Shown piece after piece: positions 54,960-64,000 of a DNA stretch of 64,000 nucleotides. The position numbers and the translations under genes are program-made. Within the stretch, counting starts at the first letter, position 1, and every line of letters starts with the position of its first letter. Location of the stretch: the NCBI RefSeq assembly GCF_020165495.1, contig NZ_JAIUIE010000001.1, positions 620,001-684,000 on the forward strand. The letters run 5' to 3'. Below the pieces are notes generated by a model. The model did no database searches, was not told where the DNA came from, and saw nothing but the letters and a program-made list of their open reading frames with translations. Source of the stretch: Mesorhizobium sp. BR1-1-16. Lineage in GTDB: Bacteria > Pseudomonadota > Alphaproteobacteria > Rhizobiales > Kaistiaceae.

Positions 54960-54971
54960 GATCGCCTATAG

Positions 54972-55015
54972 AAACGCGAGGGACCGCCGGGCTCACCGGC
55001 GGTCCTTCGCGTTTT
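54972..55015 (+). terminator. Rho-independent-like terminator after bamA
   Basis: AAACGCGA (54972-54979) and GGACCGCCGG (54981-54990) pair with CCGGCGGTCC (54996-55005) and TCGCGTTT (55007-55014), making a stem of about 19 bp with one G-T wobble and a 5-nt loop. The distal arm ends in TTTT. It separates bamA from lpxD. Confidence 0.75.
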
Positions 55016-55042
55016 GAAAACCGTTCCCGGACTCCTGCCGTC

Positions 55043-56110
55043 ATGGCCGATCCCGTCTTCTTCCTGCCGGCCTCCGAGCCGACGCTCGCCGAGATCGTGG
55101 CGCTGACCGGTGCCCGGCTTGCCGAGGGCGCTGATGGCAGCAGGCGCATTTCGGGCGTCGCGCCGCTCGATCTGGCCACGCCGTCAGACATCACCTTCAT
55201 TGACAGCCCGCGTTATCTCCCGCTGCTCGCCGAAACGCGCGCGGCAGCCTGCATTGCCGGCCCGAAGCACGTCGGTTCGGTACCGGCCGGCGTCGTGGCG
55301 CTCGAAAGCCCGCGCCCGCATGACGCTTATGTAGCGGTGCTGCGCCTGATGTTTCCCGCCGCGCTCCGGCCACAGGTGCTGTTCGCTCCTGGCATTTCGC
55401 CGGCCGCCCATGTGCATGGCGATGCCCGGCTCGAACCCGATGTGACGGTCGAGCCCGGCGCGGTCGTTGGCGCTGGCGCAGAAATCGGCAGCGGCAGCGT
55501 GATCGGGCCGGGGGCGGTGATCGGGCCCGGCGTGCGGATCGGGCGCGATTGCCATGTTGGCGCCGGAACGACAGTCATCCATGCGCTGGTCGGCAACCGC
55601 GTCATCCTGCATCCGGGCGTCCGAATCGGGCAGGACGGGTTCGGTTATCTGATGAGCGGCAAGGGCCACGCCAAGGTGCCGCAGATCGGCCGGGTGGTCA
55701 TCCAGGACGATGTCGAGGTCGGCGCTGGCACGACGATCGACCGCGGAGCCAATCGTGACACGGTCATCGGCGAGGGCACCAAGATCGATAACCAGGTCCA
55801 GATCGGCCACAATGTGCAGATCGGCCGCCATTGCGTGATCGTGGCGCAAGTCGGCATCTCCGGCAGCGCGACGCTCGGCGATTTTGTCGTCATCGGCGGC
55901 CAGGCCGGCGTCAACGGTCATGTCGTGATCGGGAACGGCGCCCAGGTCGCTGCGACGGCGAGCGTCAAGGACGATCTCGCCGCCGGCGGCCGCTATGGCG
56001 GAGCGCCGGCTCGTCCGATAAAGGAATGGTACCGCGAAGAACTCGCGCTCCGGCGTCTCGCTCAGCGCGCCGGCGCGCCGCCTAAGGATGACGAGGGGAG
56101 AGAGGGTTGA
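55043..56110 (+). CDS. lpxD: UDP-3-O-(3-hydroxyacyl)glucosamine N-acyltransferase
   Basis: 355 aa. N-terminal uridine-binding domain, then a left-handed beta helix made of hexapeptide repeats ([20 protein letters not shown]). The region [20 protein letters not shown] and [17 protein letters not shown] contains the catalytic His. Third step of lipid A synthesis. Its stop overlaps the fabZ start by 1 bp (TGATG). Confidence 0.96.
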   Translation: MADPVFFLPASEPTLAEIVALTGARLAEGADGSRRISGVAPLDLATPSDITFIDSPRYLPLLAETRAAACIAGPKHVGSVPAGVVALESPRPHDAYVAVLRLMFPAALRPQVLFAPGISPAAHVHGDARLEPDVTVEPGAVVGAGAEIGSGSVIGPGAVIGPGVRIGRDCHVGAGTTVIHALVGNRVILHPGVRIGQDGFGYLMSGKGHAKVPQIGRVVIQDDVEVGAGTTIDRGANRDTVIGEGTKIDNQVQIGHNVQIGRHCVIVAQVGISGSATLGDFVVIGGQAGVNGHVVIGNGAQVAATASVKDDLAAGGRYGGAPARPIKEWYREELALRRLAQRAGAPPKDDEGREG

Positions 56111-56565
56111 TGAGCGAGGAAATGAAGAGCCTCGGCAGCGCCGATATTGCGCGGATCCTGGAGCTCCTGCCGCATCGCTATCCCTTCCTGCTGGTTGACC
56201 GGATCATCGAGATCGACGGCGACAACAGCGCGATCGGCATCAAGAACGTGACGATCAACGAGCCGCATTTTCAGGGCCATTTTCCGGGCAAGCCGGTGAT
56301 GCCGGGCGTGCTGATCATCGAGGGCATGGCCCAGACGGCGGGCGCGATCTGTCTCGCAGCACGGCCGGGCAAGCCGCAGCTCGTCTACTTCCTCACGATC
56401 GACAACTGCAAGTTCCGCAAGCCCGTGGAGCCGGGCGATGTGCTCGAATACCACGTGAAAAAAATCAGGAACCGCGGCAGTCTCTGGCGCTTCCAGAGCG
56501 AAGCCAAGGTCGCCGGCGTCAAGGTCGCCGAAGCCGACATCAGCGCGATGCTGGTGGGGCAGTAA
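56110..56565 (+). CDS. fabZ: 3-hydroxyacyl-ACP dehydratase FabZ
   Basis: 151 aa. Hot-dog fold with [14 protein letters not shown] and the catalytic [19 protein letters not shown] (His and Glu). It dehydrates 3-hydroxyacyl-ACP in fatty acid synthesis and competes with LpxA/LpxD for the same pool, which explains its place between those genes. ATG 56110 is preferred over an in-frame TTG one codon upstream. Confidence 0.97.
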   Translation: MSEEMKSLGSADIARILELLPHRYPFLLVDRIIEIDGDNSAIGIKNVTINEPHFQGHFPGKPVMPGVLIIEGMAQTAGAICLAARPGKPQLVYFLTIDNCKFRKPVEPGDVLEYHVKKIRNRGSLWRFQSEAKVAGVKVAEADISAMLVGQ

Positions 56566-56574
56566 CGGAGTTCC

Positions 56575-57387
56575 ATGTCCACCATCCATCCCACAGCGGT
56601 GATCGAGGACGGTGCCAAGCTTGGCGCCGATGTCAGCGTCGGTGCATTCGCCTTTGTCGGACGCGATGTCGTCCTTGGCGACGGCGTCGAGTTGCGCAAC
56701 CATGTCTCGGTTGCGGCCCACACCACGATTGGCGCCAAGACCGTCGTCAGCCCCTTCGCCTCGATCGGCGGTGTCCCGCAATCCGTGCATTACAAGGGCG
56801 AGCCCGGCACGATCTCGATCGGAGCCGACTGCGTCATCCGCGAGAATGTGACGATCAATTTCGGGTCTGTCGGCGCGCGCGAGACCAAGATCGGCGATCG
56901 CTGCTTCCTGATGACCGGCGTGCATGTCGCGCATGACTGCACGCTCGGCAACGACGTCATCCTCGCCAACTGCGCCACGATGGGCGGACACGTCTCCATC
57001 GGCAACAATGTCTTCATGGGCGGCCTTTGCGCGCTGCATCAGTTCGTGCGCATCGGCGATCATGCGATCGTCGGCGGCCTTTGCCCGGTCTGGCGCGACA
57101 TCATCCCCTTTGGTGCGATCCGCGAAGGTGCCGAGGGTCTCGGCGGCCTCAATATCATCGGCATGAAGCGGCGCGGCTTTTCGCGGCCGCAGATTCAGAG
57201 CCTGCGCGCTGCTTATCGTGACCTCTTCTTCGGCCCGGGCTATTTCGTCGACCGGGTCGAGGCTGTCGGCGAGCGCTATGCGGGTGACGAGAACGTCATG
57301 CATATCGTCGAGTTCATCCGGCAGCGCGGCAAGCGGCGCATCACGGTCCCGCGCAGCGCCGCCGAGCACCACGACGACGAAAGCTGA
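56575..57387 (+). CDS. lpxA: UDP-N-acetylglucosamine O-acyltransferase
   Basis: 270 aa. Hexapeptide beta helix from the start (IHPTAVIEDGAKLGADVSVG) with the family stretch NVTINFGS, HVAHDCTLGNDVILAN (catalytic His region) and CALHQFVRIGDHAIVGG. First step of lipid A synthesis in the cytoplasm. It is 9 bp after fabZ and 3 bp before lpxI. Confidence 0.96.
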   Translation: MSTIHPTAVIEDGAKLGADVSVGAFAFVGRDVVLGDGVELRNHVSVAAHTTIGAKTVVSPFASIGGVPQSVHYKGEPGTISIGADCVIRENVTINFGSVGARETKIGDRCFLMTGVHVAHDCTLGNDVILANCATMGGHVSIGNNVFMGGLCALHQFVRIGDHAIVGGLCPVWRDIIPFGAIREGAEGLGGLNIIGMKRRGFSRPQIQSLRAAYRDLFFGPGYFVDRVEAVGERYAGDENVMHIVEFIRQRGKRRITVPRSAAEHHDDES

Positions 57388-57390
57388 GGC

Positions 57391-58269
57391 GTGGCCGTGG
57401 TGCCGGCCGCCTCCGTATCCGACATCACCGAGGCGCCGCTCGGCATCATCTGCGGCGGTGGGGCGTTTCCGTTGGCGGTTGCCGAATCGGCGGTCCGCGA
57501 CGGCCGCAGGGTCGTGCTGCTGCCTCTGCGGGGTTATGCTGATCCCGAGGCCGTCGCGCGGGCGGGGCTGCCGGCTGAATGGCTCAGCCTCGGTGCCGTC
57601 GGCGCGGCCATCGCGACGCTCCGCCGTCATGGCTGCCGGCAGGTCGTCATGCTCGGCTATGTCTTTCGCCCGCGTCTCCTGAGCCTTCGTCCGGATTGGA
57701 CGATGTTGCGCGTGCTGCCGCGCTTCATTGCGGCGCTGCGCGGCGGCGATGACCATCTCCTCTCGCGCGTCGGCGGCTTCTTCGAGGAGCAGGGCTTCCA
57801 ACTGGTCGGCGCGCAAGAAATCGCGCCGGATCTGTTACTGCCCGCCGGCCAACTCGGCCGTGTCGCGATGCGGCCCGCCGATGCCGAGGATGCGCGGATC
57901 GGTCTCGATCTCGTCCGAACGCTCGGTCCCTTCGACGTCGGTCAGTGTGTTGTCGTTGCGAAGCGCCATGTCCAGGCGGTCGAGGCGGCGGAGGGAACGG
58001 ACCTGATGCTTGAGCGCTGCGGCCATCTGCGCGCCATCGGTCGCGTCCGCCTGCCGGCGCGAACCGGGGTTCTCGTCAAGGCGCCGAAGCCCGGTCAGGA
58101 CCGGCGGCTCGATTTGCCCTCGCTCGGCCTCAAGACCATCGAGGGCGCCGCTGCCGCCGGGCTCGCCGGCATCGCGGTAGAGGCCGGCGGCGTGATCGCT
58201 GTCGATGTCGCCGCGATGGTGCGCCTCGCCGACGAAAAGGGCCTCTTCATCGTCGGGCTCGATTCATGA
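57391..58269 (+). CDS. lpxI: UDP-2,3-diacylglucosamine pyrophosphatase LpxI
   Basis: 292 aa with GTG start. LpxI (former DUF1009) features: GIICGGGAFPLAVAESAV, GQCVVVAKRHVQAVEAAEGT and KAPKPGQDRRLDLPSLGLKT with VAVEAGGVIAVD-like ending. It cleaves UDP-diacylglucosamine to lipid X and replaces LpxH in alphaproteobacteria. The gene lies exactly between lpxA and lpxB and overlaps lpxB by 4 bp. Confidence 0.95.
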   Translation: MAVVPAASVSDITEAPLGIICGGGAFPLAVAESAVRDGRRVVLLPLRGYADPEAVARAGLPAEWLSLGAVGAAIATLRRHGCRQVVMLGYVFRPRLLSLRPDWTMLRVLPRFIAALRGGDDHLLSRVGGFFEEQGFQLVGAQEIAPDLLLPAGQLGRVAMRPADAEDARIGLDLVRTLGPFDVGQCVVVAKRHVQAVEAAEGTDLMLERCGHLRAIGRVRLPARTGVLVKAPKPGQDRRLDLPSLGLKTIEGAAAAGLAGIAVEAGGVIAVDVAAMVRLADEKGLFIVGLDS

Positions 58270-59450
58270 GCCTTCCCGCGACGCGGCCGCTGCGTGTGTT
58301 CATCCTCGCCGGGGAGGAGTCCGGCGATGCACTTGCCGGGCCGCTGATGGGCGCGCTGGCGGAGCGGGTGCCGGGCGGCGTCATGTTCCGCGGCGTCGGC
58401 GGCTCGCGGATGGCGGCGGCGGGATTGCACAGCCTGTTCCCGATGGATGATCTCACGGCAATCGGTATCGGCGAGGTGGTCGGCAAGCTGCCGCGGTTGA
58501 TCGGGCGCCTGCGCGGGACCGTTGCGGCGATTCTTGCTGATCCTCCCGATGTCCTGTTGCTCGTCGATGCACCGGATTTCACGCATCGTGTGGCCGCGCG
58601 GGTTCGGCGCCGCCTGCCATTCCTTCCGATCGTCAAATATGTAGCGCCCACCGTCTGGGCCTGGCGGCCGGGCAGGGCGCGGGCGATGCGTGGCGTCATC
58701 GATCATGTGCTCGCGCTCTTTCCCTTCGAGCCGGCGGTCATGGCGCGGCTAGGCGGTCCACCGACGACCTATGTCGGCCATCCCCTGCTCGGCGAACTGG
58801 CACGCCTTCGGCCCGGGCCGGACGATGAACTGCGCCGGGCGAGCGAGCCACCGCTGTTGCTGGTTCTTCCTGGCAGCCGAAAGCGTGAGGTCGCGGCGCT
58901 CGCGCCGATTTTTGGCGAGACTCTCGGCCGGCTTCGTTCGCTGGGGCAGCGCGCCGAAGTGGTGCTTCCAACGCTGCCGCGCCTCGAGGCGACGCTGCGT
59001 GCAGCGACGGCGGCCTGGCCGATACCGCCTGATATCGTCGTCGGCGAGGCGGCGAGGCAAGCCGCCTTCCGCGCGGCACGTGGCGCGCTGGCGGCTTCCG
59101 GAACGGTCACGCTGGAATTGGCGCTTGCGGGCGTGCCGACCGTCGGCGCTTACCGCGTCCCGGCCTGGGAGGCGTTCATCGCGCGTCGGGTGCTGACGAC
59201 GCCAACGGTGATCCTACCGAATATCATCCTTGGCGAGGTGGCGGTGCCGGAACTCCTGCAGGAGGATTGTGCACCGGGGCCGCTCGCCGATGCGCTGCTG
59301 CCTCTGCTCGCGGATGGCCCTGCACGGGCCGACCAGCTTGCGCGCTTCGCCCGCCTCGATGCGCTGATGAGCACGCATGGTGTGCCGGCCGAAGGTGTCG
59401 CGGCCGAAACCGTGCTCTCGGCGATCGCTGAAAAGGCTCGGAGCGGCTAA
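58266..59450 (+). CDS. lpxB: Lipid-A-disaccharide synthase
   Basis: 394 aa GT19 glycosyltransferase: FILAGEESGDALAGPLMGAL, VLLLVDAPDFTHRVA, YVAPTVWAWRPGRAR, VLPGSRKREVAAL and GTVTLELALAGVPTVGAYR. It joins lipid X and its UDP form into the lipid A disaccharide. Last gene of the lpx cluster. Confidence 0.96.
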   Translation: MSLPATRPLRVFILAGEESGDALAGPLMGALAERVPGGVMFRGVGGSRMAAAGLHSLFPMDDLTAIGIGEVVGKLPRLIGRLRGTVAAILADPPDVLLLVDAPDFTHRVAARVRRRLPFLPIVKYVAPTVWAWRPGRARAMRGVIDHVLALFPFEPAVMARLGGPPTTYVGHPLLGELARLRPGPDDELRRASEPPLLLVLPGSRKREVAALAPIFGETLGRLRSLGQRAEVVLPTLPRLEATLRAATAAWPIPPDIVVGEAARQAAFRAARGALAASGTVTLELALAGVPTVGAYRVPAWEAFIARRVLTTPTVILPNIILGEVAVPELLQEDCAPGPLADALLPLLADGPARADQLARFARLDALMSTHGVPAEGVAAETVLSAIAEKARSG

Positions 59451-59591
59451 GTCGGTTCGCTGTCGGACGCGCGCTTTGCTGATCGGGCGGACCCGTCATG
59501 AATTGTTCGCCGGTTTTGTGCTTTTGTGCGGACGAAGCCTGCCGGACCGCATTTTTTCGTGTCTGGCGCCTGCCGCTCACGCAATGCCGCC

Positions 59592-60611
59592 ATGACCGTG
59601 CTGAACCCCAATGTGCCGCCTCCGTCCGGACGCCCGCCCACCGGCGTGATCTGGCTCTATCGTTTCGACCCGGCCGGACGGGCGAACGCGCAGCCGGTCG
59701 ACCAGCCTTTCGAGCTGTTCGACCCGAATGACGGTTTTCTCTGGCTGCATCTCGATCTCGTTGATCGGCTGGTTCGCGATTGGATCGACAAGACGGCTGG
59801 ACTGCCGGCGGCGGCGCGGGCGGTGCTGCTGTCGACCGATGAGACGGCGCTGCTCGAATGTGACGAGACGGCAGTCTGGGGTGTCTTCATCGATACGATC
59901 CAGGATCCCGACGACGATTCGCTGCGCGCCGCGCCGATGCGCTTTGTCCTCGGCGACGGGTTCCTGGTCTCCGGTCGGCGTCATCCCGTGCGGTCCGCCG
60001 CCTTGATGCGCGGTCGCATCGATGCTGGCCATCTCGTGGGTGGCCCGGTGGCGCTGTTCGAATTGATGATCGCGCAAGTGCTGCGGGCGATCGCGGAAAC
60101 GCTGCGCGATCTTCGGCTCACCGCCGATTCGATCGAGGATCGCGTTCTGGACGACCGCCTGAACGACGAGTCCCGCCGTCTGGCGCCGCTGCGGCGGACG
60201 GCCGTTCGGCTGCGCCGGCAGCTCGCGGGATTTCGTGGCATTCTCAGGCATTTCGCCGAGGAGCACGCGGATAACGAAATCCAGGCGGGGTCGCGGGCTG
60301 CCGCGGAGCGGCTGTTTCGCCGGATCGAAGCGCTCGATCAGGAGGTGCTGGAGATCCAGGATCGCGCCCGGTTCCTGCAGGACGAGATCGCCGCGAAGAT
60401 CGCCAACAACACCAACCGCCACCTCTATGTGCTCTCGATTCTCACCGCGATGCTGATGCCGGCGACACTGGTCACCGGCATTTTCGGCATGAACACCAGC
60501 GATCTCTGGCTCGAGCAGGGCGGGCACGGAACGATCGTGGCGGTGGCGATCGCCGGTGGCGCCTCGGCCTTTGTGCTGTATCTGCTGCGCCGGCTCGGCT
60601 TTTTCGATTAG
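59592..60611 (+). CDS. zntB: CorA/ZntB-family divalent cation transporter
   Basis: 339 aa from ATG 59592. A large soluble N-terminal domain (about 1-275) with long helices is followed by two C-terminal transmembrane helices. The channel motif GMN is in VTGIFGMNTSD near residue 303. An absence of a typical MPEL loop and the sequence style fit ZntB (zinc) better than CorA (magnesium), but the ion is not certain. It is 141 bp after lpxB. Confidence 0.85.
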   Translation: MTVLNPNVPPPSGRPPTGVIWLYRFDPAGRANAQPVDQPFELFDPNDGFLWLHLDLVDRLVRDWIDKTAGLPAAARAVLLSTDETALLECDETAVWGVFIDTIQDPDDDSLRAAPMRFVLGDGFLVSGRRHPVRSAALMRGRIDAGHLVGGPVALFELMIAQVLRAIAETLRDLRLTADSIEDRVLDDRLNDESRRLAPLRRTAVRLRRQLAGFRGILRHFAEEHADNEIQAGSRAAAERLFRRIEALDQEVLEIQDRARFLQDEIAAKIANNTNRHLYVLSILTAMLMPATLVTGIFGMNTSDLWLEQGGHGTIVAVAIAGGASAFVLYLLRRLGFFD

Positions 60612-60628
60612 GCGGCGGGCATCAAAAA

Positions 60629-60653
60629 GCCCGCCGCATTGAATGCGGCGGGC
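60629..60653 (-). terminator. Terminator of the cydABX operon
   Basis: GCCCGCCGC (60629-60637) and GCGGCGGGC (60645-60653) form a stable hairpin with further A-T pairs in the loop. On the minus strand it is followed by TTTTT (60628-60624), a classic intrinsic terminator for the cyd genes. It also lies 18 bp after zntB, but without a T-run on that strand. Confidence 0.85.
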
Positions 60654-60696
60654 CAGTAGGCCTCCCGGCGAGCGGCGGGCCGCCGGAAGGTATCCG

Positions 60697-60834
60697 TCAG
60701 CGTCGCTTGGCCACGGGCGCGCGGGCCGGCTGGCGGCCGGCGCGGGCGTCGTCGCGCATCTCGTACCACATCGCGTTCAATATCGCGAAAGCGCAGGCGA
60801 GGCTGATGCCGAGGATCCAGGAGAAATACCACAT
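60697..60834 (-). CDS. cydX: CydX, small subunit of cytochrome bd oxidase
   Basis: 45 aa, starting MWYFSWILGISLACAFAILN followed by AMWYEMRDDARAGR and a basic tail. The MWYFxWILG start and WYE after one membrane helix are the CydX/YbgT signature. CydX stabilises the haem-containing CydA-CydB complex. It is 18 bp downstream of cydB. The C-terminal Arg/Pro extension is a little longer than in E. coli (37 aa). Confidence 0.92.
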   Translation of the reverse strand: MWYFSWILGISLACAFAILNAMWYEMRDDARAGRQPARAPVAKRR

Positions 60835-60852
60835 GATGCCTTTGCTCCGCTT

Positions 60853-62004
60853 CTAGTAGGCGTTGGGGTTTCTGCCGAGGCCTTCCGTCGTCACCTTGCC
60901 GCGCATCACGCGATAGACGAAGGCGGTATAGACGAGGACGATCGGCAGGAAGACGAGCGTCGCCAGCAGCATGATCCAGAGCGTCAGATGCGAGGACGAG
61001 GCGTCCCAGACGGTGAGGCTGGCGTTCGGATCGAGCGAGGACGGCAGCAGGAACGGGAAGAGAGACAGCCCGGCGGTCGAAATGACACCGACAATTGCTG
61101 TCGCCGATCCGATGAAGGCGAGACCTGCAAGCCGCCGCGCATAGGCGAAGAGCGCGATGGCGCTGCCGAGAAAGCCGAGCAGCGGCGCAACCATCATCCA
61201 GGGATGGGCGCCGTAATTGGCGATCCAGGCGCCGGACTGCCGCACCGCCGTCTTGGCGAGCGGATTGGAAGGGCCGGCGACGTCCTGCACGCTGGTGACA
61301 ACATAGCCGTCGAAGCCGAGCGCCACCCAGATGCCGCCAAGCGCGAACAGCACGATAGTCGCGAGCGCGGCATAGCTGCCATAGATGCGGGCGCGCTCTG
61401 AAATGGCACCGCTCGTCTTCAGCATAAGCATCGAAGCGCCATGAGCGACCAGCATGGACAGGCTGACAAGCCCGGCGAGCAAGGCGAACGGCATCAAAAG
61501 GCCGAAGAAGCCGCCCTCATAGAACGGGCGCAGTGAATCGTCGAAGCGGAAGGGTACGCCGCGCAGGACATTGCCGACCGCGACGCCGAAGATCAGCGCG
61601 GGAATGAAGCCGCCGACGAACAGCGCCCAATCCCAGGTCTCGCGCCAGCGGGGATCGGCGATCTTGCTGCGATATTTGAAGCCGACGGGGCGCAGGATGA
61701 TGGCGATCAGGATCACCATCATGGCGAGATAGAAGCCGGAGAACGACACGGCGTAGAGCATGGGCCACGCCGCAAAGATCGCGCCGCCGCCGAGGATCAG
61801 CCAGACCTGGTTGCCTTCCCAGACCGGGCCGATGCTGTTGATGACGATCCGCCGCTCGTCGTCATTGCGGGCGACGAAGGGGAGGAGGGCGCCGACGCCG
61901 AGGTCGAAGCCATCCATGATGGCGAAGCCGATCAGCAGCACGCCGAGCAGCAGCCACCAGATGAGCCGCAGCGTCTCGTAATCGAGGGGAACGAAGGGAA
62001 TCAT
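60853..62004 (-). CDS. cydB: Cytochrome bd ubiquinol oxidase subunit II
   Basis: 383 aa from ATG 62004 ([20 protein letters not shown]); a longer frame upstream overlaps cydA antisense to nothing and is not needed. About nine transmembrane helices, with [19 protein letters not shown] and [20 protein letters not shown] as conserved stretches. It forms the quinol oxidase with CydA. The start is 13 bp after the cydA stop. Confidence 0.95.
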   Translation of the reverse strand: MIPFVPLDYETLRLIWWLLLGVLLIGFAIMDGFDLGVGALLPFVARNDDERRIVINSIGPVWEGNQVWLILGGGAIFAAWPMLYAVSFSGFYLAMMVILIAIILRPVGFKYRSKIADPRWRETWDWALFVGGFIPALIFGVAVGNVLRGVPFRFDDSLRPFYEGGFFGLLMPFALLAGLVSLSMLVAHGASMLMLKTSGAISERARIYGSYAALATIVLFALGGIWVALGFDGYVVTSVQDVAGPSNPLAKTAVRQSGAWIANYGAHPWMMVAPLLGFLGSAIALFAYARRLAGLAFIGSATAIVGVISTAGLSLFPFLLPSSLDPNASLTVWDASSSHLTLWIMLLATLVFLPIVLVYTAFVYRVMRGKVTTEGLGRNPNAY

Positions 62005-62017
62005 CGTCTGTGCTCCA

Positions 62018-63604
62018 CTAATGCTGCTGCGGACGGGCGAATGCCGCACCGGGAAGGATGGTGCCGCCCTGTGGCTCCATCGGCTCGGCCGCCGTGGGGC
62101 CCTTCTTGATGGCATGGACCATCAGGTAGACCTCGACGATGGCGAGGCTGGTGTAGAGCACCAGGAAGATCGCCAGGCTGATCGAGAGATCGACGAGCGT
62201 GAGGCCGGAGGCGGCGTAGAAGGTCGGCAGGACGCCTTCGATGATCCAGGGCTGGCGGCCGAATTCGGCGACGATCCAGCCGACTTCGATCGCGACCCAG
62301 GGCAGCGGCAGGCTCAAAAGCGCCACCCACAGCATCCAGCGCTTGTCGCCGAGGCGATGCCGAGATGCCGTCCAGAAGGCGACGATGAAGAAGCCTATCA
62401 GGTAGAAACCGAGCCCGACCATGATGCGGAACGCCCAGAACAGCACCGGGACGTCCGGGATCGTCTCGTTGGCGGCGGCCGTGATATCGGCCTCGGTCGC
62501 GTTCTCGATGTCGGGACGATGCAGCTTCAGGAGAAGGCCGTAGCCAAGATCCTTCCAGGTCTCGCTGAAGGTCGCCCGTGCCGCGGCATCGTTCTTGTCG
62601 GCGCGGATCTTCTGCAGTGCCGTATAGGCCGTGATGCCGTTGCGGATCTTGACCTTGGCGTTGTCGACGAGGTTGACGATGCCCGGCAGTTCCTGGCTCA
62701 GCGAGCGCGTGCCGATGATGCCGAGCAGATAGGGGATGGAGATGGAGAAGCTGTTGTCCTGCTTCGCCATGTTCGGGAAGGCGATCACGTTGATGGCTGC
62801 CGGTGCCGGCTCGGTGTGCCACATGGCTTCCATCGCCGCGACCTTCATCTTCTGGTTCTCGGTCGCGAGATAGCCGCTCTCATCGCCGAGCACGACGACG
62901 GAGAGAGACGCTGCGAGGCCGAAGCTGGCGGCGACCGCCATGGAGCGCTTGGCCAGTTCGATGTGCCGGCCGCGCAGCAGGAACCAGGCGCTGACCGCGA
63001 TGACGAAGACGGAGCCGGCGACATAGCCGGCGCTGACGGTGTGGACGAACTTTGCCTGCGCGACCGGATTGAAGATCACGGCCATGAAGTCGCTGATCTC
63101 CATCCGCATCGTGTCCGGATTGAACACGCCGCCGACGGGGTTCTGCATCCAGCCGTTGGCGATCAGGATCCACAGCGCCGAGAAATTGGCGCCGAAGGCG
63201 ACCAGCCAGGTGACGGCCAGGTGCCCGACCTTCGGCAGGCGGTCCCAGCCGAAGAAGAACATGCCGATGAAGGTCGCTTCGAGGAAGAAGGCCATCAGGC
63301 CTTCGATCGCCAGCGGCGCACCGAAGATGTCGCCGACATAGTGACTGTAATAGGACCAGTTCATGCCGAACTGGAACTCCATGACGACGCCGGTGGCGAC
63401 GCCCATGGCGAAGTTGATCCCGAACAGCGTTCCCCAGAACAGCGTCATCCGTCGCCAGATGTCGCGGCCTGTCATCACATAGACGCTCTCCATGATGGCG
63501 ATCAGAAACGACAGCCCGAGCGTCAGGGGAACAAACAGGAAGTGGTACATGGCTGTGGCGGCGAATTGCAGCCGTGACAGCGTGACGACGTCGATGTCGA
63601 ACAT
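62018..63604 (-). CDS. cydA: Cytochrome bd ubiquinol oxidase subunit I
   Basis: 528 aa from ATG 63604 ([20 protein letters not shown]). Haem ligands and landmarks: [20 protein letters not shown] (His19 region), MSxxGH-like [36 protein letters not shown], and the quinol loop [20 protein letters not shown]. The long Q-loop that follows resembles the E. coli bd-I type rather than the short cyanide-insensitive CIO type. It reduces O2 with high affinity under low oxygen or stress. Confidence 0.95.
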   Translation of the reverse strand: MFDIDVVTLSRLQFAATAMYHFLFVPLTLGLSFLIAIMESVYVMTGRDIWRRMTLFWGTLFGINFAMGVATGVVMEFQFGMNWSYYSHYVGDIFGAPLAIEGLMAFFLEATFIGMFFFGWDRLPKVGHLAVTWLVAFGANFSALWILIANGWMQNPVGGVFNPDTMRMEISDFMAVIFNPVAQAKFVHTVSAGYVAGSVFVIAVSAWFLLRGRHIELAKRSMAVAASFGLAASLSVVVLGDESGYLATENQKMKVAAMEAMWHTEPAPAAINVIAFPNMAKQDNSFSISIPYLLGIIGTRSLSQELPGIVNLVDNAKVKIRNGITAYTALQKIRADKNDAAARATFSETWKDLGYGLLLKLHRPDIENATEADITAAANETIPDVPVLFWAFRIMVGLGFYLIGFFIVAFWTASRHRLGDKRWMLWVALLSLPLPWVAIEVGWIVAEFGRQPWIIEGVLPTFYAASGLTLVDLSISLAIFLVLYTSLAIVEVYLMVHAIKKGPTAAEPMEPQGGTILPGAAFARPQQH

Positions 63605-63658
63605 GGGCGATCCTCGAAACGTGATGATCGACGCTGACACGCGTTTCGGAAGGCGATC

Positions 63659-63672
63659 TTGATCAGAATCAA
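63659..63672. promoter_or_regulatory. Perfect FNR/FixK box upstream of cydA
   Basis: TTGATCAGAATCAA matches the FNR/FixK consensus TTGAT-N4-ATCAA exactly and lies 55-68 bp upstream of the cydA start. Induction of cytochrome bd under low oxygen is expected. The symmetric site could also affect the divergent urea transporter gene, 148 bp away. Confidence 0.8.
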
Positions 63673-63819
63673 GCCCGGCGGCGATGTCGCATCGGCGGTC
63701 CGGCGGAGAGAGCGCTGCGGACGAAGTGCCGCAGGCCGGCACCCCGTGCCACGGCGCTTGCAAGGTGGATCGGCGAATCGCAAGCTCAGCCGTGAACTGC
63801 GTGGCAGACCGGGGGGACG

Positions 63820-64000
63820 ATGAAAATGCAGAGCCTTGCCGAGAGGTTCGAGCGCGCGGCCGCGGCCTCGCCACCGCTTCGATTCGTCGATGTCGCGCTG
63901 CGCGGGCTCGGCCAGGTGATGTTCCAGGACAATCCCCTCACCGGGCTCTTCTTCCTGCTCGCCATCATCTGGGGCGCCGTCGCGACGGGGCAGCCCTTCG
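63820..64000 (+). CDS. Urea transporter, N-terminal part (cut by window end)
   Basis: 60 codons are visible: MKMQSLAERFERAAAASPPL, then FVDVALRGLGQVMFQDNPLT and FFLLAIIWGAVATG. The RGLGQVMFQxNPLTG pattern is typical of the bacterial urea transporter (UT/Yut) family, at the start of the first membrane segment. The GGGGGGACG before the ATG may act as the ribosome site. The rest lies outside the window. Confidence 0.8.
   Translation, partial: MKMQSLAERFERAAAASPPLRFVDVALRGLGQVMFQDNPLTGLFFLLAIIWGAVATGQPF

Noticed and set aside
62021-63577. 518-codon plus-strand frame opposite cydA
   Set aside because: Asp/Glu/Arg-rich translation without motifs, exactly opposite a complete CydA.

Overview
The window is high-GC bacterial DNA that looks like a chromosome segment of an alphaproteobacterium, most likely order Hyphomicrobiales (Rhizobiales). 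The main evidence is the run dnaE ... rpsB-tsf-pyrH-frr-uppS-cdsA-dxr-rseP-bamA-lpxD-fabZ-lpxA-lpxI-lpxB, whose order and use of LpxI are typical of that class. Start codons and promoter-like boxes (CTTGAC/CTATAT type) also fit. I cannot name the genus from sequence alone.

Layout. (1) 0-1.7 kb: phosphoglucomutase, minus strand. (2) 1.8-10.1 kb: a complete Wsp-type chemosensory operon on the minus strand (wspA-B-C-D-E-F-R). It runs from a membrane receptor through CheW, CheR-TPR, CheW, hybrid CheA and CheB to a REC-GGDEF diguanylate cyclase with an intact product-inhibition site. (3) 10.3-11.3 kb: a frameshifted VOC-family gene and an orphan ORF. (4) 11.4-19.3 kb: the high-affinity potassium system kdpFABC with sensor KdpD and regulator KdpE, preceded by an extra KdpF-sized membrane peptide. 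(5) 19.4-31.6 kb: an accessory region. It holds a LysR regulator divergent from two tandem SDR oxidoreductases and an F420-type NADP oxidoreductase-like gene; a head-to-head pair of truncated DJ-1/PfpI and GlxA-type regulator genes; a ROK regulator, SGNH hydrolase and RbsB/FrcABC-like ABC importer linked by two near-identical 20-bp operators; and a quinone-oxidoreductase-like gene with a TetR regulator and a perfect palindrome. (6) 31.8-38.5 kb: a degenerate tRNA-Leu(CAA) and a 2081-aa autotransporter with 18 Gly-rich repeats and an unusual helical insertion. (7) 39-64 kb: core genome with dnaE, translation factors, undecaprenyl/CDP-DAG/isoprenoid synthesis, envelope protease RseP, BamA and lipid A genes. 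This is followed by a CorA/ZntB-type transporter, the cytochrome bd operon cydABX with a perfect FNR/FixK box, and the start of a urea transporter.

How the genes work together: the Wsp system should convert a surface or envelope signal into cyclic di-GMP, which commonly promotes attachment. The giant autotransporter is a plausible surface structure in the same lifestyle, but nothing in the sequence links the two directly. The ROK/SGNH/ABC block looks like a self-contained inducible unit for taking up a sugar-like compound, possibly an O-acylated one. The 19-39 kb part contains most of the decayed genes, the pseudo-tRNA and the transported-looking cassettes, and it abuts the conserved dnaE-rpsB-lpxB block. 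No integrase, transposase, CRISPR array or intact RNA gene was recognised.
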